Source of the DNA: Winkia neuii
GTDB lineage: Bacteria; Actinomycetota; Actinomycetes; Actinomycetales; Actinomycetaceae
NCBI RefSeq assembly: GCF_029011175.1
Contig: NZ_CP118946.1
Coordinates: forward strand, 1,980,680 to 2,044,679
DNA: 64,000 nucleotides
Direction: 5' to 3'
Part shown: one piece after another, positions 1 through 7,495 of the stretch
Layout of the letters: the number at the start of each line of letters is the position of its first letter
Numbering within the stretch: the stretch's first letter is position 1
Notes under the pieces: generated by a model
Databases searched by the model: none
What the model saw: the letters and a program-made list of their open reading frames with translations, nothing else
Told to the model about the DNA's origin: nothing
Translations under genes and position numbers: made by a program

Positions 1-547
1 ACAACTCGACGTCCTCGACGCTGGTGGCGTCGCCGCACACGAGTCGGTGACGGCCAAGCGTCCAGATATCCCCACGCTCCACGAACGCGGATGCTTCGAG
101 TGCGGCGGTAAGGTCGAAGTCGTCGTCCTCAACCTCGTTCTCATCCAAGGAGCCGATCAACTGCTGGATTTCGGCGTCGTCGAAACCGGTGAGTTCAGCA
201 TCGAAATCCGAAGCATCGAGGTCGGCGATGAGGAGGGCAAGTCTGTCGTTGTCCCATTCGCCGCTGATCTTGTTGAGCGCGATGTTGAGTGCTTTCTCGC
301 GGGTCTCATCGAGCTCAACAACGATCACGTCCACGTCCGTGTGGCCGAGATCTTCGAGCACCTTCAAACGCTGGTGTCCACCGACGATGTTGCCAGTGGT
401 GGAGTTCCAGATGACGGGTTCGACGTAGCCGAACTCGGTCAAGGATCGCTTGAGCTTCTCGTATTCGGCATCGCCAGGCTGGAGGTCTTTACGCGGATTG
501 TAGTCAGCGGGCTTGAGTTCACTGATGGGCATTGGTTTCATGAGCAT
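1..547 (-). CDS. Phage ParB-like / DNA methyltransferase, N-terminal part (cut by window edge)
   Basis: The visible ~180 residues begin MLMKPMPISELKPADYNPR and contain the ParB/sulfiredoxin-like signature GGHQRL around residue 54, followed by a DNA-methylase-type linker (RGDIWTLGRHRLVCGD) near the window edge. In phages this architecture is a ParB-like domain fused to a C-terminal N4/N6 DNA methyltransferase; the catalytic half is outside the window, so the methylase assignment rests on the linker and the neighbours. The start at 547 is preferred because an AAGGCGGTGA-like ribosome site lies just ahead; ATGs at 541 and 532 are alternatives. It overlaps the end of the SAM synthetase gene by 29 bases, so the SAM maker and SAM user are translationally coupled. 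The terminase large subunit normally follows in such clusters but is not in view. Confidence 0.8.
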   Translation of the reverse strand, partial: MLMKPMPISELKPADYNPRKDLQPGDAEYEKLKRSLTEFGYVEPVIWNSTTGNIVGGHQRLKVLEDLGHTDVDVIVVELDETREKALNIALNKISGEWDNDRLALLIADLDASDFDAELTGFDDAEIQQLIGSLDENEVEDDDFDLTAALEASAFVERGDIWTLGRHRLVCGDATSVEDVEL

Positions 548-1709
548 GTGTGGTCACCGCCTTCTTTAATGCGTCGACGTGAGCGAACGAGTTCTCCCAG
601 TGCAAACCGGCATGGCCGAAGTGTCCGTAGGTCGAGTAGCGGGTGTAGCCGGGTGCTCGCAACCCCAAAGCGTCAATGATCGCTCCTGGGCGTAGCGGAA
701 ACACCTCACGCGCAGCCTCGGTCAGGATCTTGTCGGAGTATTCACCACTGCCGAGCGTGTCGATGGTGAAGGCGACCGGATCAGCCTTCCCAATCGCATA
801 GGAAATCGCGACCTGGCATTCCTGCGCAAGACCGGAGTCGACGATAGTCTTGGCTATCAGACGCGTCATATACGCACCCGAGCGGTCAACCTTGGACGCG
901 TCCTTACCCGAGAACGCCCCACCACCATGTGGGGCGAGACCGCCGTAAGTGTCGACCATCAGCTTGCGACCAGTGAGCCCCGTGTCTGCCTTTGAACCAC
1001 CCACCGTAAACAAGCCCGAGGGATTCACCAGAATCTCGGTGTCAGCGCTAATTGGCAGATACGGCTTACACGCGGGTGCGACGATCAGTGTTTTGACCTC
1101 AGCCGCAAGCTCGTCCAGAGTCTTCGTAGCGTCGTGTTGGATCGACACCACCACGGTTTCGACTGCTACGGGTTGTCCGGCGGCGTCGTAGCGAACCGTC
1201 ACCTGCGCCTTACCATCGGACTTGATACCGCTGATCGTGCCGTCCTTGCGGGCGTCATCAAGACGCCCACAGATCTCATGCGAGAGTACGAGCGGCAATG
1301 GCAAACGCTGCGGGGTTTCGTTGGTGGCGTATCCGTAGACGGTGCCTTGATCGCCAGCGCCCTGCAACGCAAACTCACTCGTGTCTCCGAAGCGAGCCTC
1401 CAAGGACTTGGAAACTCCTGCGTTGATGTCTGGGGATTGGCGGCGTGTCCAGACGAAAACGAGGAACTTCCACGGCACATAACCCGCCTTCACCAGCGCG
1501 TAACGCACCGACTCACGAATACGCGGACGAACCTTCGAAGTGATCTCGCCAGTCACAATGATCCTGCGGCCAGATGCCATCACTTCTACTGCAACGCGGG
1601 CAGCAGGATCCTCGTAGAGGATATCGTCAAGGATCGTGTCAGCGATCAAATCACAGAGCTTATCGGGATGGCCGATACACACGGCCTCAGCAGTCTTCGT
1701 AACAGACAT
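519..1709 (-). CDS. metK: Phage-borne S-adenosylmethionine synthetase (methionine adenosyltransferase)
   Basis: Makes S-adenosylmethionine from methionine and ATP. The 396-residue product is close to full bacterial MetK length and keeps family signatures: HPDKLCD near the N terminus (ATP/Mg), the GAGDQG motif around residue 118, and the C-terminal block GGGAFSGKDASKVDRSGAYM. The start at 1709 is chosen because GGAAAG lies nine bases upstream; an in-frame GTG at 1715 is the alternative. It lies between the small terminase gene and a ParB/methyltransferase gene, an arrangement known from related prophages of Gram-positive bacteria, and presumably feeds SAM to phage DNA methylation. It is diverged from typical housekeeping MetK, so it is probably a second copy in the host. 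Confidence 0.93.
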   Translation of the reverse strand: MSVTKTAEAVCIGHPDKLCDLIADTILDDILYEDPAARVAVEVMASGRRIIVTGEITSKVRPRIRESVRYALVKAGYVPWKFLVFVWTRRQSPDINAGVSKSLEARFGDTSEFALQGAGDQGTVYGYATNETPQRLPLPLVLSHEICGRLDDARKDGTISGIKSDGKAQVTVRYDAAGQPVAVETVVVSIQHDATKTLDELAAEVKTLIVAPACKPYLPISADTEILVNPSGLFTVGGSKADTGLTGRKLMVDTYGGLAPHGGGAFSGKDASKVDRSGAYMTRLIAKTIVDSGLAQECQVAISYAIGKADPVAFTIDTLGSGEYSDKILTEAAREVFPLRPGAIIDALGLRAPGYTRYSTYGHFGHAGLHWENSFAHVDALKKAVTTHAHETNAHQ

Positions 1710-1745
1710 ACACACTCACTTTCCAAAGAATCGGGACATAGAAAA

Positions 1746-1770
1746 GTGCCCACCCATCTCGGGCAGGCAC
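1746..1770 (-). terminator. Terminator-like hairpin between small terminase gene and metK
   Basis: On the minus strand GTGCCTGCCC, loop GAGAT and GGGTGGGCAC form a ten-pair stem with two G-T pairs, directly followed by TTTTCT. It lies downstream of the small terminase stop and upstream of metK, so it could separate or attenuate the two. Confidence 0.55.
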
Positions 1771-1788
1771 ACGAGAATCAAAGGGGTG

Positions 1789-2361
1789 TTAGGAGCGGGC
1801 TTGCAGCAGGCGCTCCATCACGTCATCACCCGGCGCCGAACCTGAGTAGTCGCTGGTGCAGGTGGCGCGCACTATCTCGTAAATCTCGTACCAGTACACG
1901 TTCGCTTGCTTCCCGAAAGACTGGGACATAGCAACGAAAGGGGATGCGATCGCAGCCCCTGTGGTTGGGTGTTTGCCGAGCAAGCCGAACTTGGAGATCG
2001 CCTGTTCACACTGCACATAACGCGCGAACGCCTGCGCATAGGATTCGATCAAGCGCGGTGCGACGAACTGGGAACAGCCACGTTGATCGAGCCATTGCCA
2101 TGTTTCTCGGTAGACGAGGTCAGCGCCGAGGGGTTTACCATCACGCTGAATCTCCGACAGATACTCGGCAGGCTCCGGCATCACCTCACCAGCAAGCACC
2201 GCACCATCCCCGATATCTGAGCCTTCAAAGTCAAACGGCTCACCCAGCGGATCATCAAGCCGCGTGGCTGGGCGGCCAGCTGCGAGCTTCGCATTCAGCG
2301 GATCGGGTTTCGCACCTGCCCGCACACGGCGGCCACCCCGGTTCGTTCCGTCTTTCGCCAT
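1789..2361 (-). CDS. Phage terminase small subunit, P27 family
   Basis: 190 residues starting MAKDGTNRGGRRVRAGAKPD, a Gly/Arg-rich N terminus typical of P27-type small subunits, followed by a helical region with the family's pattern around YLSEIQ, YRETWQWLD and the ASPFVAMSQSF motif near residue 140. The small subunit recognises phage DNA and loads the large terminase during packaging. In related phages it directly follows an HNH nuclease gene; here about 3.5 kb of unrelated genes separate the two. The ribosome site is weak. Family assignment is from sequence pattern. Confidence 0.85.
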   Translation of the reverse strand: MAKDGTNRGGRRVRAGAKPDPLNAKLAAGRPATRLDDPLGEPFDFEGSDIGDGAVLAGEVMPEPAEYLSEIQRDGKPLGADLVYRETWQWLDQRGCSQFVAPRLIESYAQAFARYVQCEQAISKFGLLGKHPTTGAAIASPFVAMSQSFGKQANVYWYEIYEIVRATCTSDYSGSAPGDDVMERLLQARS

Positions 2362-2401
2362 AGGTTTTCATCTGCTTTCCTGCTGTGAGACAATTAGTGG
2401 C

Positions 2402-2968
2402 GTGCCGAGACCGAAGACGAAAACTGAACTATTGGATGCCGCCGAGGCGCAGTATGCGAAACTGGACAGCCTCATTGAGGGCATGAGTTCCGACGATCAG
2501 CATACGAATTTTGATCCCAGCATCACTCAAATCGGTAAAGAAGCCCACTGGGCGCGGGACAAAAACCTGCGCGACGTCCTTGCCCACCTGCACGAGTGGC
2601 AGCGCATGTTGCTTGGCTTCGTCGACGCCAACCGCCAGGGTCAGCCTCGACCGTTTCTTCCGTTTCCTCACACGTGGCGAACCACGCCAACGCTCAACCA
2701 AGAGATTTGGACTCAATATCAGGGCACTGAGCTTGAGGCTATCCGCGAGAACCTCGCTGACAGCCACACCGCAGTAGTGGCTCTCATCGGCGAGTTCACC
2801 AACGAGGAGTTATTCACCAAGGCGCATTTCCCGTGGACGGGCACAACCTCGCTCGGCTCCTACTGCGTGTCAGCCACATCAAGCCACTACGAATGGGCAA
2901 TCAAAAAGCTCCGTGCATTCACCAGAAAGCCGCCAGAACAACCCCATAACCAAGCCGCCCCCCAGTAG
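2402..2968 (+). CDS. ClbS/DfsB family four-helix-bundle protein (DUF1706)
   Basis: 188 residues beginning with the family's usual opening PRPKTKTELLDAAE, then helical segments with ILE/HEW motifs (LRDVLAHLHEWQRML) and the C-terminal SxxSHYEWAIKKLR pattern. Members include ClbS, which protects cells from colibactin, and DfsB; most are uncharacterised DinB-like proteins. The GTG at 2402 is taken as start because homologues begin at this PRPKTK; an upstream extension would overlap the small terminase gene on the other strand. It is on the plus strand, opposite to the phage genes, and appears to be cargo between phage modules. Its actual substrate cannot be told from sequence. Confidence 0.8.
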   Translation: MPRPKTKTELLDAAEAQYAKLDSLIEGMSSDDQHTNFDPSITQIGKEAHWARDKNLRDVLAHLHEWQRMLLGFVDANRQGQPRPFLPFPHTWRTTPTLNQEIWTQYQGTELEAIRENLADSHTAVVALIGEFTNEELFTKAHFPWTGTTSLGSYCVSATSSHYEWAIKKLRAFTRKPPEQPHNQAAPQ

Positions 2969-3003
2969 CTTCTTACCACGCTGTACACCACAGACAGATA
3001 CTC

Positions 3004-3028
3004 GGGAGCCTCTGGTATAGGCGCTCCC
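3004..3028 (+). terminator. Possible terminator after the ClbS-like gene
   Basis: GGGAGC and GCTCCC form a six-pair stem around a 13-base loop, followed eight bases later by TTTTC. It is weak, but it is the only hairpin in the gap at 2969-3190, which otherwise shows no gene. Confidence 0.35.
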
Positions 3029-3190
3029 GTGCGCCTTTTCGTGACTGTCGGGTTCAACGCACCAGGCCTCGTGCCTGCATTCACGCAACATCCGCCCGAT
3101 CAGCGCTATCCTTAGCAATGCAGGGAAACCCTTCTTGTAGAATGAGAACTTATTGGGGCATACAACTCCTGATGCCGTTGCCGTATCAAA

Positions 3191-3640
3191 ATGTGTAGCG
3201 AAAAGTTGAAGGGACTGGTCATCAAAAAAATATCTGTGTTTCTTGTATCCGCTCTGGCATATTTTGTCGGCGCGTGGCTTTTCGCCGCCATCTTTCTACG
3301 GTGCAAGGATCAGGATCAGAGATTTTTTGTGGTCTTCTTATTGATGCCACTCATGTATGTGTGTTTCACGATTCTTCTTCTGCTTTTTAATAAGCATTTC
3401 ATCGGTATTCAATCTGCCCGCGCGTTGCAACTTTCAGCAGGAGCCTTTATCGGACTCTCAGCTTTTCTCTTTTCACTCGATGGTGTCGGCTCGTTATTTC
3501 ATAGTGATTCTTTTTCTCAACTGCTGAGCCAGTTTTCCGTTCCCGCCATCGGCGCTCTTGTTGCTGGTGGTGTAGCGCTTGGGTTTAGCGTTTTTACCCA
3601 AGCGCCACACCAAGGAAAAGACCAAATCAATTATCGGTAG
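3191..3640 (+). CDS. Small multi-pass membrane protein, unknown
   Basis: 149 residues with about four hydrophobic segments (roughly residues 12-33, 42-62, 76-94 and 115-136) and a short polar tail. No family is recognised. The gene is distinctly more AT-rich than the phage genes on either side, with a long run of T-rich hydrophobic codons, suggesting separate acquisition. It converges on the DUF1906 gene, with a ten-base overlap at the stops. Translation start is uncertain: no clear ribosome site precedes the ATG at 3191, and internal starts are possible. Confidence 0.55.
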   Translation: MCSEKLKGLVIKKISVFLVSALAYFVGAWLFAAIFLRCKDQDQRFFVVFLLMPLMYVCFTILLLLFNKHFIGIQSARALQLSAGAFIGLSAFLFSLDGVGSLFHSDSFSQLLSQFSVPAIGALVAGGVALGFSVFTQAPHQGKDQINYR

Positions 3641-6120
3641 ATGAATTCAGCTAGCTTTCGGCAAGCTGTCAAACGAATCTCTTCCTTGACGTATCCAGCC
3701 AGGAACCATCCTAAAACGGCGCTATCCAAGTCGGCATATTCACTTATTTTCTGATATGCCTCAGTGGAATTATTCGCCCCCAAGCTCCAGCCAATCTGCT
3801 TGAATCTGTTGGCAAGTTTGCTGGAATTGTTGTAGTACTCTCGCAATGTTGCTGACAGAAGATGAGCGTTGGAGTCGTTGCCGTTTTCTAGCGTGTTAGC
3901 GATAACGATGGCATCTCCGTCACAGCAGAGATCGTCACGGTTACAGTTGTTTCCTACCGATTCCCATTTTCCCTTGTCGTTTTTCTTGTCAAGTACTAGC
4001 CCCTTCAAGCCAGGATGCTGACGGTAATCGTTACCTTGACCGATTAGAGCTGTGGCCACCTGATCCAGGTTCGCACTGGGATTCCACTCAAGTGTTTTCT
4101 GAATATTCTCCATGGCAGTAGCTAGGTCTCCGGCCCAGCCAGTCCACGCATCAGGGATAACATTCCAGTTGGTGTATCCAAGTGTTGTTGCCGCCAGATG
4201 CGCCAGATCAACCGATTCTCCGGTCTTGTCGGTCATGGATTGCCGCCACGTGTTATCAATATAGCGATTCAAGGCAGCGATGATCTTCTTGCCTACAGCG
4301 TCCTTCTCGAGTACGCTCGCGTCAGCACTCCTGAAGCTTTCGGCAGACACGGACCAATTCACCGCAGATCCACTACCACCGTCACGCAGGTAGGCTTTTG
4401 CTAAATAGTTGAGGATGCAACGCCAAGTCGGAACGGCAATCCGCGTTCCCGCACCATGAGAACCCGCAACGTAGTCTTTTCCAACCTTGCCACTGGCACG
4501 AAGTTCTTCGAAGCGTTTCTCTAAATGCCAGATCAGATCAATCGGAGCCAGCTTGGTGTAATCAATGCTGGTGTCGGGCGCAGCGCCACCGGCACTCGAA
4601 GGAGCAACATGATCAACTGCCGCTGCTTGTCCTGAATAGGCGACCCTGTCTAGGTCAAAACCAGCACCCTTGTAGTCACTGATTTCAGTGAACTGGTCAT
4701 AGTTCCAATCGTCAGGAATAGGGAAGCCAAGGTTGCCAGAAAATCCTGTAGACATGTCCGAGACGAACGCGCTTCCAGCGTAGCCGGCTTTAATGATGCG
4801 GCTACAAATGTTACGCGAGGCGTAGATGCCTACTTTGTATCCGCCTCCCAGGCTTCCACGCACACCCTGGAAATACGGAAGAATGTGACTTGTGACCTCG
4901 GGGTCGGTCGCGTCGAAATCAACTGCGAAATAGATATACGTTCCCGGAATGCCAAGTCTTTGGGCTGCTTGCCTTGCGAGCGTCGCGTGCCGAGCGCCGT
5001 TTTCCCGCGTGAAGTGTCGAAGCTTGGTTGAGTACTCCTGGAAAATCGGGAAGAACTTCATTCCTCCGTTGGTGATGCGTTCAAGTTCTCCGGGGCGAAT
5101 TGCTTTGAAATAGTCAGACGGATCTTTTGAATCCTGATTCGGCTCAGTCAGGTAACGCCCCACAATCTCATAGCCGTTCGCCTTAAGTAGGTTGAGTCGC
5201 TCAGCCGTAATCTCGAAGCGTGTATCGCATGCTTTGCAGGCGCGATTCGGATCACCTTTCGAGGTCAACAGGCTCATCCATGTAGTCGAGTCGACCACCC
5301 CGCTTCGTGGGAGCTGATACTTTGCTTGGAATTGCGGAACGAACGTTGACAGTGCGGTTTGTGCAGAAGGATAGATATCGGGAGAAATCCGGTTACACAC
5401 TAGAGCAACCTGAGCTAGCCAAGCCCACTTCGGTAAACTTGCCGCATTGCTGGGTGTAACTATTGTTAGACGCGCTTTGGTGCCATTGCCGAAATTACCT
5501 GTGGCTTCCGCAGGGCTAAATCCTTCAATGGCTTGCAAGACCTGAATCAGAGCAGTGTTCATTTCCCGACCGTAGAGTCCATCGGTTGGGATGATTCCGG
5601 TATAAGCGCGATACTGTTGGTTGATTTGTTGCTGTGCTTGCCGAATCGCTGAAATGCCCCCATAAGAGCGAAGCAGGACGAATTGCTGCATTGACAACAG
5701 CGCTTTCATGACGTCGAGCGTCACAGTGGAATCTCCACCAATGCCCATGTCGCTCTTAAGCTGTTTGATGGCCTTTCCAGTTCCGCTATAGAAATGCGTA
5801 GTGATATCGCTGGCACCAGCAGAATATCCCTTACACCACAAAGCACCTTGGATAATGCCGTACACATTAGAAGTCTCCTGCGCACCGTCATCCTGCTGGT
5901 GGATGCCGTTAGGCCACCGAGACTGGAAGCGACTGATAGTTCCCGGTCCGAAATTGTTCGCCGTTGTCGTAATACCCAGCTCGATTTGCAGGGCCCGAAT
6001 CAAAGCGTTGACCGTGCCCCAGCCGGTATATCCGTCCTCTACGACTGAACCGAATCCAGCCTTGCTCCTATAGGTGCGATTGAGCCATTGCTGTGTTTTT
6101 AGCACCATTTGATCTGTCAT
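3631..6120 (-). CDS. DUF1906 (glycoside-hydrolase-like) domain protein, 829 aa
   Basis: A large protein in three parts. Residues 1-290 resemble peptidoglycan-binding-like repeats (recurring QWLNRTY, DGLYGREM and GVVDSTTW segments). Residues about 295-495 form a DUF1906/Rv2525c-like TIM-barrel domain, recognisable by YEIVGRYLTEP, GTYIYFAVDFDA, YKVGIYAS and the closing WNYDQFTEISDYKGAGFDLDRV. Residues 500-829 are of unknown function with a Cys pair at DDLCCDGD. There is no signal peptide or membrane segment, odd for a wall hydrolase. A strong site, AAGGAGG, precedes the ATG. The gene is less GC-rich than flanking phage genes and sits between HNH and small terminase genes that are normally adjacent, so I read it as a cargo gene. 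It could be an injected or phage-released wall enzyme; that is inference. Confidence 0.75.
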   Translation of the reverse strand: MTDQMVLKTQQWLNRTYRSKAGFGSVVEDGYTGWGTVNALIRALQIELGITTTANNFGPGTISRFQSRWPNGIHQQDDGAQETSNVYGIIQGALWCKGYSAGASDITTHFYSGTGKAIKQLKSDMGIGGDSTVTLDVMKALLSMQQFVLLRSYGGISAIRQAQQQINQQYRAYTGIIPTDGLYGREMNTALIQVLQAIEGFSPAEATGNFGNGTKARLTIVTPSNAASLPKWAWLAQVALVCNRISPDIYPSAQTALSTFVPQFQAKYQLPRSGVVDSTTWMSLLTSKGDPNRACKACDTRFEITAERLNLLKANGYEIVGRYLTEPNQDSKDPSDYFKAIRPGELERITNGGMKFFPIFQEYSTKLRHFTRENGARHATLARQAAQRLGIPGTYIYFAVDFDATDPEVTSHILPYFQGVRGSLGGGYKVGIYASRNICSRIIKAGYAGSAFVSDMSTGFSGNLGFPIPDDWNYDQFTEISDYKGAGFDLDRVAYSGQAAAVDHVAPSSAGGAAPDTSIDYTKLAPIDLIWHLEKRFEELRASGKVGKDYVAGSHGAGTRIAVPTWRCILNYLAKAYLRDGGSGSAVNWSVSAESFRSADASVLEKDAVGKKIIAALNRYIDNTWRQSMTDKTGESVDLAHLAATTLGYTNWNVIPDAWTGWAGDLATAMENIQKTLEWNPSANLDQVATALIGQGNDYRQHPGLKGLVLDKKNDKGKWESVGNNCNRDDLCCDGDAIVIANTLENGNDSNAHLLSATLREYYNNSSKLANRFKQIGWSLGANNSTEAYQKISEYADLDSAVLGWFLAGYVKEEIRLTACRKLAEFIYR

Positions 6121-6528
6121 GATTCCTCCTTTTTAGAAACCAGTTTGTTAACTCAAGACAGGCGAACACCTGCCAGAGAGGGATCCAGAACACCGGATGA
6201 GAAGCTCCGAGTTTTTTGCCCTCACCTGTACGTCCCTGGGAAACCCAAATCCGGACGGACAAAGCGCAAGAAAACCGAGCAACACTCAGCGGGATTTCAC
6301 CCCTCACTGGTACTGCCGACGAAGCCCGAAGTGTTAATACCTTGTTTGATTCGGGGACTTTGCGCACGGTTGGCCCCGCCCGCTGACCTGTGCCAAGGCT
6401 GTAGAGATTCGACGGCCCTACCCCTCGTCAGGCTTTCGACGGTGGCTCGTGTTCGGCAAACGCCAGGCGGGTAGGCAACTTTGAAGTGCGTGACGACAAC
6501 CGCGACAGGGCGGAACGTGGCGAAGAAT
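6121..6528 (-). other. Long gap holding repeat copy A, no gene seen
   Basis: This stretch follows the HNH stop and leads into the DUF1906 gene on the minus strand. Open frames here carry no recognisable protein. It contains the degenerate repeat copy at 6297-6339. In related phages the HNH/terminase junction is itself a non-coding gap, so part of this may be the original junction into which the DUF1906 cassette was inserted. Confidence 0.4.
6297..6339 (-). repeat. Phage leader repeat, copy A (degenerate)
   Basis: On the plus strand it reads TCACCCCTCACT, GGTACTGCCGACGAAGCCC, then GAAGTGTTAATAC. It matches copies B (12792-12827) and C (18591-18626) with a short insertion and one missing A. 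All three lie upstream of a minus-strand gene. Confidence 0.6.
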
Positions 6529-6906
6529 TCAGTAGGTGTAGACCCGAGGTTGTTGCCTCCACCGGTCGTCATCCAGCGCGCTCTGGCGCGAGTGGCAGGG
6601 CTTGCACAGCGAACGGAGGTTGTCGAAGTTGTGGGTGCCGCCGTGTTCGAGCGGGAGCACGTGGTGGACTTCCTGCACGGGCGTGTACTTGCCTTGTTCG
6701 AGGCAGTCTTCGCAGAGCGGGTGGGCTGCGATGTAGGCGGCGCGGATCTTGCGCCACCGCGCGCCGTAGCGGCGGTTGATCTTCGGATCACGCTGATACT
6801 TCCGATACCGGGCGTCTTCTGCCTTCGCGTGGGCCTCGCAGTAGCGTTCACGGGTGAGCTCAGGGCAGCCGGGGTGGGAGCACGGGCGGGCTGGTTTGAC
6901 CGGCAT
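6529..6906 (-). CDS. Phage HNH endonuclease
   Basis: 125 residues with an N-terminal Zn-type cluster (CSHPGCPELT...RYCEAH) and a classical HNH core: PLCEDC, then EVHHVLPLEHGG and NLRSLCKPCHSRQ. HNH proteins next to terminase genes are known in other phages to assist DNA cleavage during packaging. GAAGGAG lies eight bases before the ATG. It follows the DUF1492-like regulator, separated by a gap with a strong hairpin. Confidence 0.93.
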   Translation of the reverse strand: MPVKPARPCSHPGCPELTRERYCEAHAKAEDARYRKYQRDPKINRRYGARWRKIRAAYIAAHPLCEDCLEQGKYTPVQEVHHVLPLEHGGTHNFDNLRSLCKPCHSRQSALDDDRWRQQPRVYTY

Positions 6907-6933
6907 CGCTGGCTCCTTCCCCCTGGATGTGGT

Positions 6934-6969
6934 GAAGCCCCAAGTTCCCGTGTGGGTTCTTGGGGCTTC
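6934..6969 (-). other. Strong hairpin in the HNH leader
   Basis: GAAGCCCCAAG and CTTGGGGCTTC are perfect 11-bp arms, with a further CCC/GGG pairing inside and a GTGT loop. No T-run follows on the minus strand, so it is more likely an RNA leader or processing structure for the HNH mRNA than a simple terminator; a T-run lies nearby only on the plus side, where no gene ends. Confidence 0.45.
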
Positions 6970-7045
6970 TCCTAGTTTTCAACCACTTACATGTTCTCAC
7001 ACTGATATGCGGTTTTCTATCGCATGTTTCGGATACCCGCTAACG

Positions 7046-7495
7046 CTAGAGCTGTCCGTATAAGGCGGTGGCGAACCTGTCGAGGGCCCGGTTCTTGCGC
7101 CGATAGACCGTGTCACGCTCGACGTAGAAATGATCGGCGATCATCGACACCTTCTCATCTTGTGTCCCCTCGCTGAGGAAGAAGCCTTCGAGGATGAAGC
7201 GGTCGTCTTCAGCGATGACTTCCCACGCAGGTAAGAACCAGTCCATGTACTGGCGGGCCTGTAGGTAGCGAGCCTTGTACGCATCTATTCGCTCGATCGT
7301 TGCCACGATCCTGTTCTCGGACGCGTGCAGATCACCCGAGGGCGGTGTGCCGTCCATGCGCGGTGATGCGGGGCTAGCTGCATCAGCGTAAGCCGTCTTG
7401 ATCTGCTCGTCGGTACTCTCGATGATCTGTTCCATCACCGCATAATCCTGTAGCGCTGCGATCGCGGCTTTCCTTGTGTCGAGGTATTTGGTCAT
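7046..7495 (-). CDS. DUF1492/ArpU-like phage transcription regulator
   Basis: About 149 residues, helical N-terminal half followed by a sigma-region-4-like C-terminal helix-turn-helix (EKVSMIADHFYVERDTVYRRKNRALDR is the recognition region). Proteins of this type in Gram-positive phages sit just before HNH/terminase genes and are thought to switch on late genes. The ATG at 7495 overlaps the SNF2 stop by one base (TGATG), indicating coupling; an upstream ATG at 7504 is the alternative. The exact family name is inferred from position and HTH pattern. Confidence 0.7.
   Translation of the reverse strand: MTKYLDTRKAAIAALQDYAVMEQIIESTDEQIKTAYADAASPASPRMDGTPPSGDLHASENRIVATIERIDAYKARYLQARQYMDWFLPAWEVIAEDDRFILEGFFLSEGTQDEKVSMIADHFYVERDTVYRRKNRALDRFATALYGQL

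Noticed and set aside
47-679. Open frame of 210 codons on the plus strand at the left edge
   Set aside because: It is antisense to the ParB/methyltransferase and metK genes, whose minus-strand products have clear family motifs.
1134-1931. 265-codon plus-strand frame
   Set aside because: Lies opposite metK and the small terminase gene; its translation shows no domain and is a mirror of the real codons.
6481-6975. 164-codon plus-strand frame over the HNH gene
   Set aside because: The minus-strand HNH motifs and ribosome site are clear; this is a shadow.
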